DNA of 64,000 nucleotides from Heterohyrax brucei. Lineage: Eukaryota; Chordata; Mammalia; Hyracoidea; Procaviidae. The translations under genes were made by a program, and so were the position numbers. The DNA lies in assembly GCA_028571685.1 (NCBI GenBank), contig CM053156.1:82091049-82155048 (forward strand), read 5' to 3'. How positions within the stretch are numbered: the stretch's first letter is position 1; each line of letters opens with the position of its first letter. Below the pieces are notes generated by a model that did not search any database, was not told the DNA's origin, and worked only from the letters and a program-made list of their open reading frames with translations. Of the stretch, positions 55,758-64,000 are shown piece by piece.

Positions 55758-56864
55758 GGTAGACATAACTGGGGGATGTTAAAAACAAAACTCCAACCTT
55801 GGCAGAAGTCTAAACAGAGGCCCTTTACACAGGAAATTCTCATTAGTCCATAGTTAATAACTGACATGGAAACATGATATTTGTAAGATAAAATGAACCA
55901 ATAGTGCACGAATGGAAAGAGCAGAGGTGGAAACAAATCTATTAAAAGAAGCAATCCATCCTTGCTTCCTATAAATAAGCCTTTTCCATTTTCTCTCTCA
56001 GCAGCGCCTCTACTTGGGGTGGGGTGAATTCATCATCTTGATTTCTCATGGACAGAGAAAAGTGAGGACAGAAGAAGTGGAATATGTTCTTTCTTTGCTT
56101 CACTTTTGGCAGTGGTCACTGGTCTGGAGATATTCCTAAGGACACGGGAGTTTGTGCACTGTTACACCAAGTCCATTTACACACGCTTTAAAACAGAAAA
56201 ACATACTGGCTATGGGGAAAGAGTGGGTGGAGAGTGAGTCCCAAGGTAAGTCATATCAGGCAAGTAGAATTTGGGTGAAGATCCTCTGTTCTGTGATTTT
56301 TTTCCCCAAATGTTTATAATATAAAGTGGTAAACTCCACTTTATTAGTGGAAATGTATCCATCATTTAAAAAACCCTGCCTTGCACTATAAGAGCTAATA
56401 GCCAATAGTCTAGGACAGATTGATCACCTCTTTCACAAATACTCCCAAACAATGAGAAAAAGCAGTTGGAATACTGCTAAAGTTAGAATGTAGACTTTCC
56501 AAGAACTGTTTGGTCTTTTTATTGTGGGAGAAGAAGAGGAAAACAGATCTTTTGTCCTGAATTTTTTGATTAAACCAAACTCTTTTTCGACCCAATTCAC
56601 CACCCAATTTTCATTACCAGCCTCGTCTTTGTTGTCTATCTCAAAACCTTGTTTACTTCTTTCACAGCCCTTTTAATGCCCTGGAATTGCATATTTTCTT
56701 ATTTGTTGTTAGTTTCTCACCTAACAGGAAAGCTTTTCCTCCCAGAACTTAAAATCCTGCCTGGGCATAAAGAAAGCATGCAAGTGTTTGCTGAATGAAA
56801 ACACAAAATCCTCTACATCTACTTATTGGTCAGTCCGTGCTGACAGACTGACTCTTAAGCTGGC
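55758..56864. other. Non-coding stretch, no firm element
   Basis: A possible ancient L2/MIR end near 56700-56815. Nothing else recognised. Confidence 0.5.
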
Positions 56865-57086
56865 TTTGTTGTCTAGTAAACAGACAGCAAATAGTTTGCG
56901 CTCGACTGCAAACTGAAACGTCAGTGGCTGGAACTCACTCAGTTGGGCCGTGAAAGTAAATCCTGGCAATCTGTGTCCATAAAGATTACAGCCAAGAAAA
57001 CCCTGTAGGGTATAGTCCTATTCTGTACCATATGGAGTCTCCATGAGTTCAAACTGACTCAATGGCAATGGCTTTTTTGTTTTACT
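56865..57086 (+). repeat. AfroSINE, sense long form, diverged head
   Basis: AAACTGAAACGTCAGTGGC B-box area; TAAAGATTACAGCCAAGAAA block; tail CAATGGCAATGGCTTTTTTG. Confidence 0.8.
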
Positions 57087-57462
57087 AAGTTAAACAGGTA
57101 GCCACTTAAATAGCTTCCAGTTATGCCAAGGGCTAAGACAGAAGTATAGTAGTCTGTGATCAAGATATTTCACTTTACTCTCAACTATACCGCAAAAATA
57201 AAGAGCAATGCAAGTGTTGGAATGAAGGATGACTCCAGTGCACTTAGGGGGGCAGCAGGGAGTGGTGGGGACTGTGGTGAATTAGAGAGTGAATGCCTCA
57301 TCTCCAGTGGTAGGCACAGCACCCATCTCACCTGGGAACTAAGACAAAACCTCCCCTTTTTCAGAAAAGAAATGTAGAATGATAAGGAGACCTCATAATT
57401 TTATAGTACTGTCACCAATGTTAAAATGTTACCAATTAAAAAATATATTATTTAAAACAACT

Positions 57463-57622
57463 TTATACTCATTGCTGTCAAGTCAGTTCTAACACATAGC
57501 CACTCTACAGGTCACAGTAGAACTGCCCCATAGAGTTTCCGAGGAGCACCTGGTGGATTTGAACTGTCTATCTTTTGGTTAGCTAACATAGCACTCAACC
57601 ACTATGCCACCAGGGTTTCTTA
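57463..57622 (-). repeat. AfroSINE, antisense short form
   Basis: TATACTCATTGCTGTCAAGTC tail side; head CTATGCCACCAGGGTTTC. Confidence 0.88.
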
Positions 57623-57899
57623 AACAATTCTGTAGATGCACTAAACATATCTGTGGCTTCATATAGAGGGCCGCTGTTCAACTTCTGGTCTAAATGCCTA
57701 GCTTACCCTTTCCTGAAAGAATTGCTCCTTGAAGCATCTGTTTTACTTGTTAGACAGCTAATAGAGGGATAAAGAAGGTTTAGGAACTTGGGTAAACATA
57801 GTTAAATATCAGATAGGCTTCCTGTAGGACTTCTCAGAGCCTAGGCTGATGTCCACTATGAGTCTTTAAGGTGGTACACAGCCTATACATTTTCTAAAA

Positions 57900-57985
57900 T
57901 TGTTTGATGCTGGGGTCCTATTCCTAGGCCTGTCTCATGGGATTGGTGATCCACAGCATACCAGTTTGGGAAGTGCTGGCTTCAG
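57900..57985 (-). mobile_element. MER5-like hAT relic end
   Basis: GATTGGTGATCCACAGCATAC then CAGTTTGGGAAGTGCTGG. Confidence 0.4.
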
Positions 57986-58069
57986 AGATTTTTAACAGAC
58001 ATAAGATGCTTTAAAAGGTATGATATTTCCTCTTCTTGAACTTACAGGCACAGTGTCTAAGTATGTAGA

Positions 58070-58275
58070 GAAGAAACCCCATCTGTTCGTACTGAGTCCA
58101 TTCTGACTCACAGTGACTCTATAGGACACAGCAGGACAGACCCATAGGGCTTCCAAATCTGTAGGCTTTATGGAGACAGACTGCCACATCTTTCTCCTAT
58201 GGAGTGACCAGGGGGTTCAAATCACCACCCTTTTAGCAGCTCAGCATTTAACCCCTGCACCACCAGGGTTCCTTG
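58070..58275 (-). repeat. AfroSINE, antisense long form
   Basis: GAAGAAACCCCATCTGTTCG tail side; GACTGCCACATCTTTCTCC block; head CCCTGCACCACCAGGGTTCC. Confidence 0.88.
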
Positions 58276-58294
58276 GTGTATAGACACTGATGTC

Positions 58295-58480
58295 AAGTTC
58301 TAGTTCTGGCAGTTTCTAGCCATACAACCTTGTGCAAGCCACATTCCCTCTTTGTGCACTGCACAGAAGGGGGATATAAGAACGATAAGAACACACAGTT
58401 CTCAGGGTGGACGTGAGGATCACACACATTATACACGTGCAGTGATTAGAACAAAGCTTGACAGAGTTTACACTTAAGGA
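58295..58480 (+). repeat. MIR SINE
   Basis: TTCTGGCAGTTTCTAGCCAT, AACCTTGTGCAAGCCACATTC and GTGAGGATCACACACATTAT. Confidence 0.6.
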
Positions 58481-58649
58481 ATGTGAGCTTTAAAGGACAG
58501 GATCGGGCTGGGGAACACCAAAGGGAAAGACAGCTCAAAAGCTACTGGCAAATTCACTGCCAAGCAGCAATCACTGATTGATCGTTTCTATCATGATTGA
58601 CACCCTAACACCTTGTCAAAGGTGGAGTTAAAGATACCAAATAAATGGG

Positions 58650-58712
58650 ATAAAACCAAACCGAATCTGCCACCAAGTCGATTCCAATTCACAGAGACCC
58701 TGTAAGCGTGTG
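58650..58712 (-). repeat. AfroSINE 3' fragment, antisense
   Basis: AAAACCAAACCGAATCTGCC to CACAGAGACCCTGTAAGCG. Confidence 0.75.
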
Positions 58713-58779
58713 ATTCCATGCAGTTCTGAGTAAAAGCAAAGATGTCACCCATCTATTCTGAAAGCACTTCTGATGGAAG

Positions 58780-58932
58780 GAAACCTTGCTTGTAGTAGTT
58801 AAGTGCTGATAACCAAAAGTCGGCAGCTCCCGTCCGCCAGGTGCTCTTGGAAACTCTGTGGGGCAGCTTTAGGCTGTCCTACAGGGTTTCCATGAGTTGG
58901 AATTGACTCAAATGGCTGTTTTTTTTTTTAAC
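58780..58932 (+). repeat. AfroSINE, sense short form
   Basis: GGAAACCTTGCTTGTAGTAG head; CAAAAGTCGGCAGCTCCCG B-box area; T-run tail. Confidence 0.85.
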
Positions 58933-59179
58933 CTATTGAAAGTTGTGTTAGGCAGAGTTGATAACGACATTGTAGCCATGTAGTCTCAAACCAATCTTCG
59001 AAAAGTCACAATATGATGACATTTAACATCTTTATTCTGGTCAGATTCATCTCAGAAACATCACAGCATGCCAACAAGTGCCAGGCACTGTGCCAGGCGA
59101 AGGGAATGTATGGTGGCAAAAGAAACTGTCAGATCCCTTAATATCCTCATCTACCAGCTGAAAAAGGGGATTACCATAG

Positions 59180-59425
59180 AACAGCATTTTTCAAACTATA
59201 GGTTGTGACCATTAGTGGACTGGAAAATAATTTAGCCAGTCAATATCAGCGTTAAAAAAATCAAACAGAACACAACAAAAGAGTAGAGAAAGTAACAGAA
59301 GGCATTGCATGTTGTATCACGTTATTTTGTGACTCTTTTGTTTTACATATGTACATGGAGACAGGGTCAAGATGTAAAATTGATCTTTCACAGTGGGAGA
59401 TAGCGAAAAGCTTGAAAACTAATAC
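59180..59425 (+). mobile_element. hAT-type relic with paired ends
   Basis: Left ACAGCATTTTTCAAACTATAG and right AGCGAAAAGCTTGAAAACTAA can pair imperfectly; GGTTGTGACCATTAGTGGAC is typical of a MER-type hAT element. Confidence 0.5.
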
Positions 59426-59436
59426 AGTGAGCATGC

Positions 59437-59822
59437 AAGGTCTGACAATTTAGTCCGTGAACTTAATTGTTCTAAGTACTACCTGCTTCACTGCTGAATA
59501 TCACTATGGCCACCTTCAAAGTAGTCCCCTTGGCAACCTGTGCACTGATGCCAGCATCTAGTCCACCCTTCAAAGCAATTTTGGAACTCTTTCCAAATGG
59601 ACATTGTGCATGATGGCATGGTGGCACTTTCACAAACTTAACTGTATAGTTGTCTGTCAGGGAGTTTTTAGCCAGTAAACAATTAACTCTATTGGAACAC
59701 CCTCCCTACTCACCAACCGGGCCCCCAGTGACTTTTTCTCTTTACCCAAAGACAAACGAAGCAATGAGGTATGTAATACTTTTCCTAGGATGAGTTCACA
59801 AACTTAACTGGCAGACCTTATA
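59437..59822. mobile_element. Rearranged mariner relic, copy 2
   Basis: Same family and same head-to-head arrangement as the copy at 1850. Terminal inverted repeats are clearer: GGTCTGACAATTTAGTCCG at the left and AACTTAACTGGCAGACC at the right. It lacks about 200 bp of the plus-strand transposase piece that copy 1 keeps, joining TTTACCCAAAGACAAACGAA directly to GCAATGAGGTATG. Confidence 0.78.
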
Positions 59823-60024
59823 TTTGAATAAATTATCACAGGGGATACTAGGGCAGTTTCTACCAGCTCTGCTCAATGCTTTTAAGGTATAAAGTTGGGC
59901 AGGAAAAAAATCTACCTGGTTTCTACCCATGGCAGATTTGTTGATTGTCTACCTAATGACCTCCTCCATCCATGAACCTTTTCTTCTCATCTTCTCTTTG
60001 TTGACTGCTGTACACCAAAGGAGG

Positions 60025-60178
60025 AACCTGGTGGTTCAGTGGTTAAGAGTTTGGCTGCTAACCAAAAGATCGGTGGTTTGAATACACCAGTAAGTGCTTG
60101 GAAACCCTCTGGGGCAGGTCTACTCTGTCTTGTAGGGTGGCTATGATTTCACATTGACTTGATGGCAACACGTTTCCA
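60025..60178 (+). repeat. AfroSINE, sense short form
   Basis: AGGAACCTGGTGGTTCAGTGG head; AAAAGATCGGTGGTTTGAATA B-box area; GATGGCAACACGTTTCC tail. Confidence 0.88.
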
Positions 60179-60199
60179 CTGAAGGAAGAGAAAATGCCA

Positions 60200-60590
60200 G
60201 CTGTCTGTTTTCCCACCTTCCCCTGCAGCTGTACACGTGACTCAATTTGGCCAATGAAATCTACGAGGAAATCTTAGACAACTCCTCTTTCATTGCATTG
60301 GACATTATATATGATACTTGGAACTCTGATAGCTGTCATAAAAACGTGAGTGACCACGTTTATGGACTAAACCATGACAGAGAGGACCCTGCAGAAGAAA
60401 GACAAAAGCATCTTGGGGCTGTGAAGACACTGAGCCAATCGTGGGCCGCCTACCTCCAGAGTCCTTAGTATGCGGAAGAAAGAACACATTCCCCTCACTA
60501 ATTTAGCCACTATTAGTAGGGTTTCTTGTTTGTTTGTTTGTTTGTTTGTTTGTTTTTACTTGCAGCCAAAGGCACCCCAGGTGATCCACT
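60200..60590 (+). repeat. Possible ancient LTR-like repeat with (TTTG)n
   Basis: ACTTGCAGCCAAAGGCACCCC after GTTTCTTGTTTGTTTGTTTG resembles the end of an ancient mammalian repeat. The (TTTG)n run is at 60527-60558. A 73-codon frame (60247-60468) runs through it and is not considered a gene. Confidence 0.35.
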
Positions 60591-60879
60591 ACTCAAACTC
60601 CATCAGTCTGGAGACCATCTGATCTGTTTCATAATTAAAACGGCTGTTTACTTCTCAGTTTTGGACAATTTAGAAAACGGACTTCTAATTTGTTCTGTAA
60701 ACTTTCACCTAAAGCAAAATTTAAAAAAAGGAAAAGGAAATGGACTTTTTATTTTAACGTTACCATAACTGATAGCCTGTCCTCACTTTTGTCACTACAG
60801 TCATCCTTCGGGCAGCTAGTTCCTTTTATGGATGAAAACACAGGACTTTGGCATGGTCTCTTGCAACGGGTTTTACACG

Positions 60880-61045
60880 GATGAATCTTGATTCTCATTC
60901 TACCATGAATTAGCTGTGTGGCCTTGGATACATAACCTCTCACAGCCCGCTTCCTCATCTGTTAAATGGCAGTACAAATATCAGCCTTGCTGAGTTATTA
61001 CAAAAATCAAAGCAGATAATGTATGCAAAATGCTTATCACATGAC
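60880..61045 (+). repeat. MIR SINE
   Basis: ATTAGCTGTGTGGCCTTGGAT, CTTCCTCATCTGTTAAATGGC and GATAATGTATGCAAAATGC. Confidence 0.75.
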
Positions 61046-61269
61046 CTAAAAACAAGGAATAATTAACAAATAGGACAATTGCCAGTAATTGACACACAAC
61101 GAGTAAGTGGTTAAGTCTGAACTCACACCCCGGCCACCGAGGCTACTGACACTCCCCTGCAACCTCTACTGCTGTAAACATCTCATCTCAAAGGTTTGTT
61201 ATTACTAAAATCATAAAAATCAGCATCATAGCTGGGGACTGTCTATAAGAATGTTGTCTTTTATATTTA

Positions 61270-61485
61270 TTGGGCAGAATAACACAGTGGTTACATGTGT
61301 GAACCCAAGTGTTAGATGCCGGAATACTAACCTCAGTTCTGCCACTCAGTTGTGATGTGGCCTTGAGCAAGTGAGCGTCTCTGAGCCTTATTCTACTCAT
61401 CTATCAAACGGGCATAATAAGAGGAACTGTCTTTTAAGGTTGCTGTGAGGGTTCAATAATATAATGCAAAGAATGTGCTTAACCT
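61270..61485 (+). repeat. MIR SINE, nearly complete
   Basis: AATAACACAGTGGTTACATG head, CAGTTCTGCCACTCAGTTGTG core, CTCATCTATCAAACGGGCATA and GGTTGCTGTGAGGGTTCAATA. Confidence 0.82.
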
Positions 61486-61569
61486 GTGCCTGTGCTTAAT
61501 AGAAGTTGGCCTCTATGGCTAATACTATCACCACTAGTACTGCAACTACCATCACTATCATGACTACCT

Positions 61570-61945
61570 CCACTGCTTAATGACAACTACCGTCATCCCC
61601 AGCATCACTGTAATCACCACCATCACCATAGCGACCATTACCGCCATTACTGCCACCACCACCATGATCACAACTACAGTCATCCCCAGCATCGCTATAG
61701 TCACCACCATCACCATAGCGACCATCACCGCCATGACTACCATCACCATGATCACAACGACCGTCATCCCCAGCATCACTATAGTCACCACCATCACCAT
61801 AGCGACCATCACCGCCATGACTACAGCCACCATGATCACAACTACCATCATCCCCAGCATCACCATAGTCACCACCATCACCATAGCGACCATCACCGCC
61901 ATGACTACCATCACCATGATCACAACCACCGCTACCACCACCTTT
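61570..61945. repeat. Minisatellite of 84-bp units
   Basis: About 4.4 units, each running from ATGATCACAACTACCGTCAT through CCCCAGCATCACTATAGTC to GCCATGACTACCATCACC. Made of degenerate ACC/ATC triplets; open frames on both strands (134 and 149 codons) are by-products. Lies between a MIR 3' end and a SINE head. Confidence 0.92.
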
Positions 61946-61993
61946 GGGTTAAGAGCTGAGCATGTAACCACGACACCAGAGTGAGCCTCCTTG
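61944..61993 (-). repeat. AfroSINE head scrap, antisense
   Basis: TTTGGGTTAAGAGCTGAGCAT then ACCACGACACCAGAGTGAGCC: only the tRNA-like head, where the body should be is the minisatellite. Confidence 0.6.
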
Positions 61994-62349
61994 AAGACTT
62001 TGCTTAATCCCAATCTTGCTTAATTTGAGACGGATTTTCCTCCCAAACTGTGTCTCTAGGGTGGCTCACTCTTTTTAACAGTGGAAATGGCACCGTCTTC
62101 TGGCCACAATGCAAAATAACAGCAACAACGAAACAGTTGATCATTCACTTGGCCTTTTGATGGTGGAATTATAGAGTTCTTTTTCTTCTTCTTCCTAATT
62201 TAGGATTAACTTGATACTTCAAATTCTGCATGTGATAACATGTTTGAATCACACTTTCTCAAATTAACACTATTCAAATTTGCATAACTCCAACCTCACC
62301 AGGCCAAGTTTCAAAACAGCTGAGCAATTGAGAGGATAGCTTTGAGGTG

Positions 62350-62445
62350 GGGGAAACTGGGCTTTGCCGCTTTTTATCTGCATGACTTCGAGTTGGTGAC
62401 TTGATTTCACCAAACCTTCGATTTTCTCATCTGTAAATGTACACA
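62350..62445 (+). repeat. MIR fragment
   Basis: CTTTGCCGCTTTTTATCTGC and TTCGATTTTCTCATCTGTAAA. Confidence 0.5.
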
Positions 62446-63044
62446 ATTCTCAGAATTACCTTGTGGATTTTGGTGTTTCGTGAGACGATTCCTTCAAAGT
62501 GATGTTATCACACAGTATGACATAACAAAGAACATACAGGGAGACATCACGGGCTCCTGTCATCAGAAACCACTGAGAGGACCAGGCCCTTAAGATGAAG
62601 GCAGAGGGAGAAACACACATAGAGAGCAACCCTGGGGAGTAGAGAACATCTCCTCATTAAGATACGCTGGTGTCTCTGGCTAGAGAATTTTAAAGCAGCC
62701 CTGGGCAATGCAGATGGAAAAGCAGGCAGAGGAAAGGTATGGAGACCCTTGAAAGTCAGACTGAAAAACTGAGGATCCCAGGCATGGACATTTAAATTCT
62801 ATTAATCCGTCACACAAAATCACTATCTATCTTCTGTACTTTCTTCTCCAAATCAAGACTCCGGCCTTTGGTTACACAGCTTTCAAATTTGATCTGGTTG
62901 TAGTATCTCTGTGAATTCTGGTGGAAGACAGAGGAGGAAGAAGGTAACCCAACTAAAATTTGCAGTAGTAGGGAGAAAAGAACATGATACTATTAAGAGT
63001 TACCTTTTCTCTTTTTCTCTCAAAAAGCAATTTCTCCAGGCTAA
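62446..63044. other. Non-coding stretch, no element recognised
   Basis: Nothing supported by sequence here; the stretch 63201-64000 is likewise unassigned. Confidence 0.5.
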
Positions 63045-63200
63045 ATACTCCATATGGCTGATCCCACTTAAATTTTCACAAGTACGATAATGTGAAAATG
63101 TGCTAGATATAATTATTAGCCCCATTTTACAGATGAGATAACTGAGGCTCAGAAAGGCCAAGTAGCTTGACCAGAGTTGAAATCCAGACTACTTGACTTG
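63045..63200 (+). repeat. Ancient mammalian repeat (MIR/L2 type)
   Basis: AGCCCCATTTTACAGATGAG, ATAACTGAGGCTCAGAAAGG and AAGTAGCTTGACCAGAGTTG. Confidence 0.55.
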
Positions 63201-64000
63201 CAACAACGATGCTTCACTCAAAACTTTATACCACGTAGACAAGCGCCCGGCATATCTTTGATCTCTAATTCCATTCCTAGCACTGAGTAGCAGAGGTGGG
63301 ATAGATCTGCAACACTGGGGTGGAGGCAGGCTGTGGATTATACAGGTGGCATTATGTTACTGTTTTAGGTGTGACTCAAAAGTTCCCTTTTGGATGTAGT
63401 GAGGTTGAGATGTTCACGGTCCATGCAACCGGACATGCAGAAATTCAGGAAGACGGGTAGATAGTGCAGCTAGACACTGAAGTTTGGACTTCAAGGGGTT
63501 TGAGCTTGAGAGAGATGCAAATCGGGGACTCGCTCCCTTCAGGACACTGGAGGAGATCTGCAAGGAAGCAGATGTAGCTACAGAGAAGTTCAAGTACTGA
63601 TCTAAACCTTAGTGTTTAGAGATGGGACCTAGCTAAAGAGATGACAGAAGAGTGGCCAGGGAGGAGGAAGGACCTGGAAGCCAAGGGAGACGGATGTTTC
63701 CAGAAGGAAACAAACTCAGCTGGCAGGTGGAGAAGGCTAAGCACAGAGACTGGGGTGAGAGGGGGAGAGGTGCAAAGTCACCGCAGCGTTTGACAAGAGT
63801 AGATTTGCTCAGAGAAAAGACTGAAGGGAGTACATTCATGGGAGAAAAGGGGAGCGGCAAGTGAAAATCTTGATTCTGGTTGTCATGGTCAGTAATCAGA
63901 GCAAACTTGGGCACCAATGCACTTATCACAATTTCCCTTAAAAGACGATGACTCCTACGAAATGCTACGTTCCTTGAAAGACTACCACCATCATCTGCCT

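Noticed and set aside
840-60178. SINE heads considered as tRNA genes
   Set aside because: They keep A- and B-box-like sequence but do not fold as complete tRNAs and continue into SINE bodies.
61564-62013. Opposing 149- and 134-codon frames
   Set aside because: By-products of the 84-bp minisatellite; low-complexity Thr/Ile or Val/Met sequence only.

Overview
This window is mammalian nuclear DNA, almost certainly from a paenungulate afrotherian and most likely an elephant. It carries dozens of tRNA-derived SINEs with a head like CCCTGGTGGCACAGTGG, a B-box region like AAGGTCAGCAGTTCGAATCC and a tail like CAGTGGGTTTGGTTTT, which is the AfroSINE signature. It also carries RTE-type LINEs, lineage-style L1 3' ends and a second SINE type whose head resembles tRNA-Gly. 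The species is inferred from repeat content only.

The only protein-coding gene I can support is an internal part of BCAS1 (breast carcinoma amplified sequence 1, NABC1) on the minus strand. In transcript order the exons are 39071-38919, 37994-37950, a candidate additional exon ending at 35123, 26733-26521 and 11377-11204. The four firm exons are whole numbers of codons (51, 15, 71 and 58), start and end in phase 0, and have AG acceptors and GT donors. Three of them, plus the candidate exon, end at the donor in a short aromatic-basic motif (SFFKTL, FRKFFRRK, LFWKK, AFFRQM). The 5' and 3' ends of the gene lie outside the window. A short exon expected from the human protein between 26520 and 11378 was not found.

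The rest is intronic or flanking sequence dominated by mobile elements. 1-9 kb: SINEs, a rearranged mariner relic and a nearly full-length but broken RTE LINE with an in-frame 66-bp triplication. 9-27 kb: SINEs, hAT-Charlie-like relics, tRNA-Gly-headed SINEs and RTE 3' ends. 27-43 kb: four of the BCAS1 exons or exon candidates among SINEs, plus a pair of an unnamed repeat of about 185 bp (27323 and 36485). 43-52 kb: L1 3' ends, two related LTRs (one with a clean 5-bp duplication), a second RTE fragment with a SINE nested inside it, and small 5'-truncated SINE insertions. 53-56 kb: a cluster of SINEs around a 1.24-kb minisatellite of 9-bp units. 56-64 kb: more SINEs, a second mariner relic, MIRs and an 84-bp-unit minisatellite.

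Most long open frames are accidental. The three longest (over 430 codons) are readings of the 9-bp minisatellite. No rRNA, functional tRNA, CRISPR or bacterial-type feature was seen. Gaps of 300-700 bases between listed features hold no element I recognise. SINE boundaries are read by eye and are good to about 5-10 bases unless a target-site duplication is given.
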